Position numbers and translations under genes: made by a program
Shown: piece after piece, positions 56,560-64,000 of the stretch
Position numbering within the stretch: position 1 is the stretch's first letter
Layout: each line of letters starts with the position of its first letter
Notes under the pieces: generated by a model
Databases searched by the model: none
The model's input: only the letters and a program-made list of their open reading frames with translations
Told to the model about the DNA's origin: nothing
NCBI RefSeq assembly: GCF_013002705.1
Contig: NZ_JABEND010000002.1
Location: forward strand, 434,001 to 498,000
From: Nakamurella aerolata
GTDB lineage: Bacteria; Actinomycetota; Actinomycetes; Mycobacteriales; Nakamurellaceae
Length of the DNA: 64,000 nt
Reading direction: 5' to 3'

Positions 56560-57873
56560 GTGCGGGAACGCAACACCGCGGCCGGCGGCGACGACCGGCC
56601 GGACGGCCACCGTCACGGAGATCCGAGTTCGGATACCCGCGGCATTCTCGACCCGCTGGAGCTGCAGCAATACGTTGAGCTGCAACGGTTTCCGGCAGGT
56701 GAGGCGCTCGCCGGCATCGTCGACTGGTTCTGGAGTGTGCGGTGGGACCTGCCGCCGGGCCGCAGCTACCGCTCCCGGGTGTTGTCGCACCCGTCGGTGA
56801 ACATCAGCGTGGGTGACGGACCGCCGGAGGGCGAGCGGCCGCCGCGCGGGCCCTTCCCGGTGGCGGCGCGGGTGGTCGGGGTGACGACGCGCGTCCAGAT
56901 CAGGCTGCTCACCGGCGCGGGTTGGAACGTTGCCGCCAAGACCACCACCGGCGGCTTCGGCGGTCTGCTCGCCGGACGCGGCAGCGCGGCGCCAACGGCA
57001 CCGGTGGCAGCTCAGGCCGTTCCGTCCGCTGCGGAACCGGTGCCGGTCTCGGCTCACGGCGCCCCGCCCGATGCCGGACGGACGACGGTGGCAGCTCAGG
57101 TCGTTCTGCCCGCTGCGGAACCGGTGCCGGTCTCGGCTCACGGCGCCCCGCCCGATGCCGGACGGACGACGATGGCAGCCCAAGCTGCTCCGCCCGGTGC
57201 CGGACGGGCGCCGCGGGCAGCTGACGCTGCTCAACGCCATGCCGCACCGACGACAGCGGCGGGTGCGGCAACGGGCGGTGCGCAGGTTGCGCCATTTGCC
57301 GGGGCCGCGGAAGCGGCGGTCGCGGCGCCACCGGGAACGCCCGCCGCCTCAACCACCGGTTCACCGCCAACCTCGACGGCAGAACTCACCGACCGTGACG
57401 TGCCGATAAGCCGGGTACTGCCGGTGGACGCGGCAGCGCTGGCCGCAGCAATGGCGGCCGCCACCACCGCGGCGCAGCGGGCCGCGACCCTGGCCGCAAC
57501 GCTCGCCGAGCTGGTCGCGGCCGCCGACCCGCGGCGGCTGGCGACGGCGCGTGAGGTTGCCGGCATCGCCAGGGCGGCCGAGGTCGATCGGTCCATCCGC
57601 TCGGCGGTCGAACTGGCGCGCCCGGCCGGCCTCAGCGTCCGCACGTTGCAGCGCCTGTTCGCCGAGTACGCGGGCGCCTCGCCCACCTGGGTGATCCGGC
57701 GGTACCGGCTGATCGATGCCGCCGAACGGGTGCGCGCCGGGGAGAGCGTGGTGTGGGCCGACGTTGCCGCCGAGCTCGGCTACGCCGATCAGGCGCATCT
57801 GACGCGGGATTTCAGCAGGGCACTCGGCAGCCCGCCGTCGGCGTATCAGCAGGCGCAGCGCCGTCCCCGATGA
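56560..57873 (+). CDS. AraC-family regulator with expanded linker
   Basis: A 437-residue protein. Residues ~25-140 form a DUF6597-like sensor domain (VELQRFPAGEALAGIVDWFWSVRWDLP...HPSVNISVGDG). The C-terminal ~130 residues have the AraC HTH pair (LSVRTLQRLFAEYAGASPTWVIRRYRLIDAAERV and WADVAAELGYADQAHLTRDFSRALGSPPSAY). Between them lies an Ala/Pro-rich insert of about 130 residues made largely from an 84-bp tandem repeat. TACGGT ends 6 nt before GTG 56560, suggesting a leaderless message. It is divergent from the TIGR03086/DUF3224 pair, a likely target. Confidence 0.82.
   Translation: MRERNTAAGGDDRPDGHRHGDPSSDTRGILDPLELQQYVELQRFPAGEALAGIVDWFWSVRWDLPPGRSYRSRVLSHPSVNISVGDGPPEGERPPRGPFPVAARVVGVTTRVQIRLLTGAGWNVAAKTTTGGFGGLLAGRGSAAPTAPVAAQAVPSAAEPVPVSAHGAPPDAGRTTVAAQVVLPAAEPVPVSAHGAPPDAGRTTMAAQAAPPGAGRAPRAADAAQRHAAPTTAAGAATGGAQVAPFAGAAEAAVAAPPGTPAASTTGSPPTSTAELTDRDVPISRVLPVDAAALAAAMAAATTAAQRAATLAATLAELVAAADPRRLATAREVAGIARAAEVDRSIRSAVELARPAGLSVRTLQRLFAEYAGASPTWVIRRYRLIDAAERVRAGESVVWADVAAELGYADQAHLTRDFSRALGSPPSAYQQAQRRPR
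57008..57198 (+). repeat. 84-bp tandem repeat inside the AraC-type gene
   Basis: Two almost identical 84-bp copies (period fixed by GCGGAA at 57031 and 57115) and a partial third code for a 28-residue unit including AAEPVPVSAHGAPPDAGRTT. The period is a multiple of three, so the frame is kept. Confidence 0.88.
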
Positions 57874-57947
57874 CGGACCCGCTATGGCGCGCCCGGCTCG
57901 GTGCCGTCCCCGATGACGACCCGCCCTGGCGCACCAGGCGCGGCGCC

Positions 57948-58013
57948 GGGACTCGCCAGGGCACACCAGGCTCGGTGCCTGGGACTCGCCAGGGCACACC
58001 AGGCTCGGTGCCG
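57948..58013 (+). repeat. 33-bp tandem repeat
   Basis: Two adjacent copies of a 33-bp unit beginning GGGACTCGCCAGGGCACACC lie in the non-coding gap between the AraC-type gene and the sugar operon. The gap (57874-58272) holds no gene. Confidence 0.8.
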
Positions 58014-58202
58014 GGCCGACTCGCGGAAAAGAAATCTGGCCGCTCCCAACCCCTGCGGCCAGCGGGGTTGCCGAAAGCCTGCCGCAGAAGCACTTTTCCG
58101 CGCTCTGACCGGCGACGATGCGGACCCAACAGCAGTCTCGACAGCGGGCGGCGGCCGGTCGCCGGCAGCCGTCCGTGCGGTGCGGGTGACGCAGTGCCGT
58201 CC

Positions 58203-58231
58203 TTGACCCTGGCCGGAACTCTCCATACCAT
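58203..58231 (+). promoter_or_regulatory. promoter of the second sugar-import operon
   Basis: TTGACC (58203-58208) and TACCAT (58226-58231) are separated by exactly 17 bp, a clear housekeeping-type promoter. Just downstream, AATCGATTGCTCGAT contains an inverted ATCGAT, a possible operator. Confidence 0.65.
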
Positions 58232-58272
58232 CGGCCGAGAAATCGATTGCTCGATGAGGAGTATGAAGCGGA

Positions 58273-59652
58273 GTGCCTGAGACACCCCAGCATGTGAACC
58301 CGAGCACCGATCTCTCGGGCGGGTTGAATCGTCGCCGGCTGTTCAAGATGGGCGGAGCGATCGCGGCCGGCAGTATCGCCACCCCGTTGATCTCGTCGTG
58401 CAGCTCGGCGTCGGCGTCCGAACCGTTGCGGTTCTGGAACTTCTACTCGCCGGTCACCCAGGAGAAGGAAGACCTGCAGCGGCAGAGCGACTGGTTCGCC
58501 AAGCTGGTGAGCGACTGGAACAGCAGCCACGAACGCCAGGTGGTGCTGGAATACATTCCAGGACAAGCATATTCGGGCAGCAAGTTGCCGACCGCCTTCG
58601 CCGCCGGCAACGGTCCTGACATCTTCCTGATCAGTCCTGGCGACTTCTTGCGGTACCAGACCGGGGGCGTGCTCGCCGATCTGACGCCCTACATGACCCA
58701 GGAAGCGATCGACGATTTCTTCCCCGACGCGTTGGCCACCCGCACCGTCGACGGCAAGGTCTATGCATTGCCGATGGAAATTGAGCCGCTGACCATCTTC
58801 TACAGTCGGCCGGCATGGGAGCGGGCCGGGTTGTCCGAGGGCGACATCCCCACCAGCTGGGACCAGCTGCTCAACGTGGCCGACAAGCTGACCAGTGCCA
58901 GCAGCTCAGGCTTGGTGCTGGAAACCGTCCCCGGCTACTACCAGAACTTCACCTACTACCCGTGGTTCTGGGCGGCCAACGGCAAGATGTTCAACGAAGA
59001 CCAGACCGCAGCCACCTTTGCCGGTGCCGCCGGCGAGCAGTCGCTGCGATTCTGGGCCGACACCGTGCGTACCGGGGTGGCGCCACGGACGCTGCCGGCA
59101 GCGGGCGATCTGGTCGGTGCGCTGTCCGGCGGCCAGGCGGCCATGTGGCACTCCGGCATCTGGAACGTGGTGGCATTTCAGCTGAATGCTCCCGACTTCG
59201 ACTACGGCGTGTTCAAGACGCCGTGGCCATCCGGCGGCGAGTACACCACGGCGCTCGGCGGCTGGGCCTTTGTCGCCAACGCCAAGAGCCGGGATGCGCA
59301 GGCAGCCGCCGAGTTCTGTGTGTACGCGCTCGGCTCCATGGAGGACCACAGCATCAACCGGATGGTCGACTGGTGCACCTATGCCAAGAGCGACATCGCG
59401 CCACGTAAGTCCGCGCTGCAGCGAGGGACGGCCAAGGGCGGTTACGACACCCCGGTGATGAAGACGTTCAAGGACGACATCTTTCCCGGCGGCCGCGGTG
59501 AGCCCCGCTACCCACCGGTGGTGTACAAGGCGATCTCCGATGCCGTGCAGGCCTGCCAGCTGGCCGGCGCCGATCCGGCGCAGGCCGCCGAGACCGCGAA
59601 CAAGGCCATCGACGCCTACCTGAAGACCTACGACGGACCGAGGATGGAATGA
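58273..59652 (+). CDS. sugar ABC transporter substrate-binding lipoprotein (Tat type)
   Basis: A 459-residue extracellular binding protein. The N-terminus has a twin-arginine motif (NRRRLFKMGG) and a lipobox-like LISSC, so it is probably a Tat-exported lipoprotein. The sugar-binding fold follows (PLRFWNFYSPVTQEKEDLQRQSDW). GTG 58273 has GAGGAG about 12 nt upstream. Its stop overlaps the next ATG by 4 nt. With the two following permeases it imports a sugar of unknown identity. Confidence 0.88.
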   Translation: MPETPQHVNPSTDLSGGLNRRRLFKMGGAIAAGSIATPLISSCSSASASEPLRFWNFYSPVTQEKEDLQRQSDWFAKLVSDWNSSHERQVVLEYIPGQAYSGSKLPTAFAAGNGPDIFLISPGDFLRYQTGGVLADLTPYMTQEAIDDFFPDALATRTVDGKVYALPMEIEPLTIFYSRPAWERAGLSEGDIPTSWDQLLNVADKLTSASSSGLVLETVPGYYQNFTYYPWFWAANGKMFNEDQTAATFAGAAGEQSLRFWADTVRTGVAPRTLPAAGDLVGALSGGQAAMWHSGIWNVVAFQLNAPDFDYGVFKTPWPSGGEYTTALGGWAFVANAKSRDAQAAAEFCVYALGSMEDHSINRMVDWCTYAKSDIAPRKSALQRGTAKGGYDTPVMKTFKDDIFPGGRGEPRYPPVVYKAISDAVQACQLAGADPAQAAETANKAIDAYLKTYDGPRME

Positions 59653-60614
59653 CCACCGCGACCTCGCCCACCGACGCCGCCGATCGGTCGAGCCCGACGG
59701 CCGGCCCGCCAGCCGGGACGGCCGGTGGCACCACCAGCGAACGGCGCCGCCGGGAACGCCGCGCCGGCTGGCTTTTCGTGTTGCCGGACGCGATCGGCCT
59801 GCTGATCTTTCTCGGCATCCCGATGGTGCTCACCTTTGTGCTGTCGTTCTTCCGGGTCAACGGGTTCGGCGCCTACGACTTCGTCGGCTTCGCCAACTTC
59901 CAGCGCATGTTCTCCGATCCGCAGTTCACCTCGAGCCTGCTGCGCAGCTTGGTGTACATCGTGATCCTGGTGCCGCTGCTGTTCGTGGTGTCGCTGGCGC
60001 TGGCCATTCTGGTCACCAAGAAGATCCCGATGATCGGCGTCTTCCGCAGCGCGTTCTTCGTGCCGTACGTGGTCAGCCTTGTGGTGGTCGGCCTGGTCTG
60101 GCAGTTCATGCTGACCGACAAGGTCGGTGTGGTGAGCCGGTTGTTCTCCGGTATCGGCGTCGAAGCCTCATGGCTGGGCGACCCGAAGTACGCGCTGGCC
60201 AGCGTCATCGTGGTGACCGTCTGGTACCAGATGGGCTACTACATGATCATCTTCATGGCCGGCATCCAGGACATCCCGAAGGAGTACTACGAGGCCGCCA
60301 CCATCGACGGTGCCGGTGGCTGGGCCTCGTTCAAGTCGATCACCTGGCCGCTGCTGCGGCCCACCAGCTTCTTCGTCCTGCTGACCACGACGATCGCCGC
60401 GCTCACCGGCGGGCTCGACCTGATCTACGTGCTGACCAAGGGCGGCCCGGCCAACTCCACAACCCTGGTGATCTTCTACATCTTCCAGCAGGCGTTCCAG
60501 TACGGCGAATTCGGCTACGCCGCGGCGATGAGCACCTTCCTGGTTCTCGTCATGCTGGCCATCTCAATGGTGATCTTCGCCGTGACCAGGGGAGGCCGCT
60601 TTGACAACGACTGA
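59649..60614 (+). CDS. sugar ABC transporter permease (MalF type)
   Basis: A 321-residue membrane protein with a basic N-terminal stretch (ERRRRERRAGWLFVLPD), about six spans and the docking motif EAATIDGAGGWASFKSITWPLL. It overlaps the binding-protein stop by 4 nt and the next permease by 14 nt. Confidence 0.92.
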   Translation: MTTATSPTDAADRSSPTAGPPAGTAGGTTSERRRRERRAGWLFVLPDAIGLLIFLGIPMVLTFVLSFFRVNGFGAYDFVGFANFQRMFSDPQFTSSLLRSLVYIVILVPLLFVVSLALAILVTKKIPMIGVFRSAFFVPYVVSLVVVGLVWQFMLTDKVGVVSRLFSGIGVEASWLGDPKYALASVIVVTVWYQMGYYMIIFMAGIQDIPKEYYEAATIDGAGGWASFKSITWPLLRPTSFFVLLTTTIAALTGGLDLIYVLTKGGPANSTTLVIFYIFQQAFQYGEFGYAAAMSTFLVLVMLAISMVIFAVTRGGRFDND

Positions 60615-61545
60615 TGCCGCCGGCCGCGCACCCCGGGGTTCCCGGGGTGACAAGACTGCCGCGCTCGCCGGTTTGTCCGACGACGAGATCGCGCGCCGCA
60701 CAGCACCTTCCGGCAAGGCCACCGACGCCGGTCGCGGGAACGGAGCCAGGCGCTGGGCCTGGTTCCTGCTGGCGCTGATCCTCGCGCTGTTCACCATCTT
60801 CCCGCTGTTCTGGATGCTGACCAGCGCGTTCAAACCGGCCGACGAGGTGACCAACGGCTCGCTGATCCCGGCCAAGCCGACCTTCGACAACTTCGTCTAC
60901 GTGTTCACCCAGGTGCCGTTCCTGCGGTACCTGTTCAACAGCTTCTTCGTCTCGGCGATCGTCACCATCGTCTCGCTGTGGCTGCACTCGATGGCTGCGT
61001 ACTCGTTGGCCCGCTTGAAGTTCCGCGGCCGCGACACCATCTTCGTGCTGATGTTCTCGACCATGTTGATCACGCTGCCGGCGATCATCGTCCCGCTGTT
61101 CCTGGTGGTGCGTCAGCTCGGCATGCTCGACTCCTACCTCGGCCTGATCGTGCCCGCGTTGTTCAACGCCTTCGGCATCTTCATGCTGCGGCAGTTCTAC
61201 CTGTCGATCCCGAACGAGCTGGAGGAAGCCGCCCACGTCGACGGCGCCAGCTACTGGAAGATCTACTGGCGCATCATCCTTCCCCTCAGCCGGCCGGTGC
61301 TGGCGGCGCTCGCGGTGTTCTTCTTCCTCGCCAACTGGAATGCCTTCATCTGGCCGTTGACGATCATCGCCGACCAGAACCTCACCGTCGTGCAGGTGGG
61401 TATCTCCAGCTTCCAGCAGCAGTACGCCTCGAACTTCAACTACGTGCTGGCAGCCGCGACCGTCGCAGCGGTCCCGACGCTGGTGATCTTCTTCATCTTC
61501 CAACGGCAGATCGTCGAATCCATCAAGACATCAGGGCTCAAGTAG
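60601..61545 (+). CDS. sugar ABC transporter permease (MalG type)
   Basis: A 314-residue membrane protein with about six spans and the docking motif EEAAHVDGASYWKIYWRIILPL. TTG 60601 has GGGGAGG upstream within the end of the preceding gene. It is the last gene of the operon; no ATPase or hydrolase gene follows. Confidence 0.9.
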   Translation: MTTTDAAGRAPRGSRGDKTAALAGLSDDEIARRTAPSGKATDAGRGNGARRWAWFLLALILALFTIFPLFWMLTSAFKPADEVTNGSLIPAKPTFDNFVYVFTQVPFLRYLFNSFFVSAIVTIVSLWLHSMAAYSLARLKFRGRDTIFVLMFSTMLITLPAIIVPLFLVVRQLGMLDSYLGLIVPALFNAFGIFMLRQFYLSIPNELEEAAHVDGASYWKIYWRIILPLSRPVLAALAVFFFLANWNAFIWPLTIIADQNLTVVQVGISSFQQQYASNFNYVLAAATVAAVPTLVIFFIFQRQIVESIKTSGLK

Positions 61546-61548
61546 CGC

Positions 61549-62415
61549 TCAGGGCCGATACCTGACCCGGAGCCGGCGCAGGCCCGGTTCGACCAGCAGC
61601 GCGTAACCCGACAGCGGATTGGCGGCAGCGCCGATCACCCCTGAGGTGCACATGACACTGACCAGCAGTGCCACGGTGCCGATCTGTTTGACGTAGCTGA
61701 AGGCGCTCAGACCGTCCCCGATCAGCAGCTGCGCCGAAAAGTCGACGGTGGCGCTCGGGTCCGAGGCCAGTGCGAACCCCCGCGGCGGCAGCGCGCGGAT
61801 CTCAGACAAACGAGCCAGCCGCAGGTCGGCGTCCATGAGCGCCCCGGCGGCGCGTCGCAACAGGTCGCGATCGGTGCTCTCGCTGGGCTGGGGTGTGTCA
61901 TCTCGTTCGACGACGACGGCGCACGGGAGTGCGTCCAGCTGGTAGAGCGTGAGGTCCCCCTGGTAGTCCGACCGCTTCCAGCCGGGGATGTCCGGCGGCA
62001 TCTCCCAGGCGACCTCGTTGGGGCGACCCCCGGCGTCGGGCCGCTCGGCCGGGCTCGTGCCGCGGTGACCGGCGGTGCCCTGCAGACTGCTGTGTTGGCT
62101 GTTGCCCGGTACGGCACCGACCTGGCCGGAAACCGTTGCCGTGCAGGCGCTCAGCGCTACCGCGGCAGACACCGTGAGGACGGCGGTCCGGGTGAGAACG
62201 GCGGACCGCGGACGACCATCAGGCAGTGCGAGAGCAGCGGGCAGCGCGAGAGCAGCGGGCGGCGCGGGAGCAGCGGGCGGCGCGAGGGCGGCGGGCCGAC
62301 TTCGAACAACAGGCGACGGCGCTGTTGCCCGGCGCCGGCAGAGCGCCGCGAGCAGCGTGGCCGACCCACGCAGCCTGCCCCATCGGTCCCGCCTGAGATT
62401 CGGTGCTCTGCGCAT
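61549..62415 (-). CDS. putative lipoprotein of unknown function
   Basis: A frame of 288 residues that I do not recognise. A signal segment with lipobox ALSAC (LTVSAAVALSACTATVSG) lies unusually deep, about residue 89, after a repeated ALALPAA/RPAAL stretch, so the true start may be a downstream non-ATG codon or the first part may be repeat expansion. The mature part has EMPPDIPGWKRSDYQGDLTLYQ, a cysteine pair (PCAVV and MCTSG) and a hydrophobic C-terminus. It converges on the sugar operon with a 3-bp gap. Confidence 0.55.
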   Translation of the reverse strand: MRRAPNLRRDRWGRLRGSATLLAALCRRRATAPSPVVRSRPAALAPPAAPAPPAALALPAALALPDGRPRSAVLTRTAVLTVSAAVALSACTATVSGQVGAVPGNSQHSSLQGTAGHRGTSPAERPDAGGRPNEVAWEMPPDIPGWKRSDYQGDLTLYQLDALPCAVVVERDDTPQPSESTDRDLLRRAAGALMDADLRLARLSEIRALPPRGFALASDPSATVDFSAQLLIGDGLSAFSYVKQIGTVALLVSVMCTSGVIGAAANPLSGYALLVEPGLRRLRVRYRP

Positions 62416-62530
62416 GTGCTGATGACATCCCGTTCACCTCGGCCGCGGCCACCACGGCCGGCGGCGCCTTCCACCCCGCGACGCTAGGCCGGCTCCGGCT
62501 GCTGTCGGTGGGGTTGTCCACAATGGACTG

Positions 62531-63784
62531 ATGGCAGATCCATGGGCCGAGATCCGGCGGCGCACCCTGGCCCGGCAGTTCCCCGCGGTGCGGAAACCGG
62601 CAAGCGTTGCGGCGGTTGCCGAGTTGCTCGACCGCATCGGGCCCATCCAGTCGCAAACCGCGCGATCCACGTTTCTCGGGCTGGCGGCGCGGGCTCCCGG
62701 CGTCAGCAACCGCGTGATCAGCGACGCCTTCCGGCAGGCACAGCTGTTGCGCGGCAGCGTGATTCGCGGAACGGTGCACACCGGCACGCCGGCCCAACTC
62801 GCGGTGCTCGACCGGATCACCAGAATCGGCCAACGCCGGGAATGGGAGCGCAGGTTGACGCTGCAGAGCGACGAGGTGCACCAGCTGTGGGCCAGCCTTG
62901 AGACCTTCGCCGAAAACTGGCGCAGCGTCGACGAACTCACCGGCCACCTCCACGGCTGGCTGCGCCGGCACCGCTCAACCGGTGCGGTGCCGGGGCCGAC
63001 GACGGAGCCGAGGCCGGAGCCGTCACCGGGCATGAGCCGGTATCTCGCCTTCGGGCACGGCGGGCTGATCCGCCGCCCCAGCAACGACGACTGGGCCGGA
63101 CAGACGGCCGCCGAGTACCGCCACCGGGCAGCGGTGCTGGCCGACCACGCCGTCACCGGTGCCGATGCTGCCGCCTCCGTCACCGATGACGCTGCCGCCG
63201 AATCGACTGTGCCGCAGCCGGATCCGCACGGCGGCGACACCGACCCGGTGCGGGTCGCGATACTTCTGCACCTGCGGGCGCACGGACCGGCGAGCCGGCG
63301 CGACCTGGCGTGGTGGTCCGGCCTCGGTCTGACCGTGGTGGACGCGGCGATCGCCGCGCTGCTGGCCGACGGCCGGATCGAGCGGGTCGATGGCCCTGGT
63401 TCGGAGCAGCTGTTCGACGCTCCCGGCGCGCCGATTTCCGGCGGCAGCCGGCGGCGGGTCCGGTTGCTGCCCGAGTTCGACGCGCTGCTGTGCGGCTACC
63501 ACCCGGCGGGACGCGGCCGGTTCGTCGGCGACGACGAGCATCGGCGGTTGTGGAACCAGAACAACGGGCTGGTGCTGCCGCCGGTGTTGATCGACGGACG
63601 CATCGGCGGCTACTGGCGAGCCGGCGGGTCGGCGAAAGTCCGTCCGCTGCAGGTGGTGTTGTTCGACTCGGCACCCGACATCGATGCGGCCGAACTGGCA
63701 TCGGCAGTCGGCGGAATCGAGGCGGCGCTCGGCATCACCGTCGACGACGTGACCGTCGTCCGCGATCGCGACCAGCCGGGCTGA
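62531..63784 (+). CDS. winged-helix protein of the AlkZ/YcaQ type
   Basis: A 417-residue protein of the HTH_42 (DUF1006) superfamily with tandem winged-helix domains. It carries QSQ at residues 40-42 (GPIQSQTARSTFLGL), corresponding to the catalytic QxQ of AlkZ-type DNA glycosylases. It also has RRVRLLPEFDALLCGY and PPVLIDGRIGGYW, the C-terminal signature. A Pro/Ala/Thr-rich insert lies near residues 145-240. It may repair DNA cross-links or alkylated bases; this is inferred from motif and family. CACAAT ends 6 nt before the ATG, a leaderless layout. Confidence 0.8.
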   Translation: MADPWAEIRRRTLARQFPAVRKPASVAAVAELLDRIGPIQSQTARSTFLGLAARAPGVSNRVISDAFRQAQLLRGSVIRGTVHTGTPAQLAVLDRITRIGQRREWERRLTLQSDEVHQLWASLETFAENWRSVDELTGHLHGWLRRHRSTGAVPGPTTEPRPEPSPGMSRYLAFGHGGLIRRPSNDDWAGQTAAEYRHRAAVLADHAVTGADAAASVTDDAAAESTVPQPDPHGGDTDPVRVAILLHLRAHGPASRRDLAWWSGLGLTVVDAAIAALLADGRIERVDGPGSEQLFDAPGAPISGGSRRRVRLLPEFDALLCGYHPAGRGRFVGDDEHRRLWNQNNGLVLPPVLIDGRIGGYWRAGGSAKVRPLQVVLFDSAPDIDAAELASAVGGIEAALGITVDDVTVVRDRDQPG

Positions 63785-63841
63785 TACCGGCCGAGACCGG
63801 CTGTGGATTGGCGGAGGAGGCTGCGGATCGGCCGAGACCGG

Positions 63842-64000
63842 TTACCGACCGGCGCCGCTGGCCGAGTCTCGTTCTGCCGCCAGGGTTTTCGCGGCCCGCG
63901 CCGCGGCCGACTCGACGCGTTCGTGCAGGTCTGCGAAGTGTTCGGTCATGGCGGTGGCCGCCGCATCGGCGCCGCCGGACTCCAGGGCGTCGACGATGCG
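63842..64000 (-). CDS. C-terminal end of a GntR-type (FCD) regulator (partial)
   Basis: The minus-strand frame enters from the right edge and stops with TAA at 63842-63844. The 52 residues begin RIVDALESGGADAAATAMTEH, the usual last helices of the FCD effector domain of GntR regulators (pattern IvdALesgDadaAaaAMreH). The rest of the gene lies outside the window. Confidence 0.7.
   Translation of the reverse strand, partial: RIVDALESGGADAAATAMTEHFADLHERVESAAARAAKTLAAERDSASGAGR

Noticed and set aside
57894-58272. Arg/Pro-rich frames in the gap before the sugar operon
   Set aside because: They translate the 33-bp tandem repeat and show no start signal or domain.

Overview
The window is very GC-rich and carries core information-processing genes in typical Actinomycetota order: tRNA-Thr(GGT), tRNA-Met(CAT), rpmG, hadA/hadB-like genes, tRNA-Trp(CCA), secE, nusG, rplK, rplA, rplJ, rplL, rpoB, rpoC, then rpsL, rpsG, fusA and tuf. 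A CPYC mycoredoxin-like gene and a mycothiol-type DinB/MDMPI protein point the same way. A Nakamurella/Frankia-like lineage is my guess; it is not proven by the sequence.

Layout. 1-4.3 kb: end of a secreted-type protein, two tRNAs, rpmG, two hot-dog dehydratases, an aspartate aminotransferase on the minus strand, and tRNA-Trp. 4.4-10.9 kb: secE-nusG-rplK-rplA, a lipoprotein, then rplJ-rplL behind a leader with an attenuator-like hairpin. 11.2-15.3 kb: MOSC protein, small proteins, mycoredoxin, and two tandem secreted peptidoglycan-binding paralogues. 16.2-23.7 kb: rpoB-rpoC. 24-48.7 kb: about 25 kb of accessory genes separating rpoC from rpsL. 49.3-53.8 kb: the str operon. 53.9-64 kb: a DUF559-type gene between two related palindromes, small stress or unknown proteins, an AraC-type regulator, a second sugar-import operon, a lipoprotein, an AlkZ-like winged-helix protein and the end of a GntR-type regulator.

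The accessory block holds three metabolic themes. The most striking is a tight four-gene operon (27859-35189): a membrane processive family-2 glycosyltransferase followed by three membrane-anchored right-handed beta-helix proteins, the first AlgG-like in its turn pattern and the other two paralogous. Together they look like a dedicated cell-surface polysaccharide synthesis and tailoring system. Second, a DeoR-regulated polyol operon (44102 down to 38293) encodes a lipoprotein binding protein, two permeases and a mannitol-2-dehydrogenase. Third, there are stand-alone redox, methyltransferase, acetyltransferase and peptidase genes. Both sugar ABC operons lack their own ATPase.

Recurring sequence features: many stand-alone genes have a -10-like hexamer 6-8 nt before the start codon (leaderless architecture). 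Several core proteins (SecE, NusG, L10) have long acidic disordered extensions. An 80-bp element with inverted ends occurs twice, and strong near-perfect hairpin terminators close several operons.
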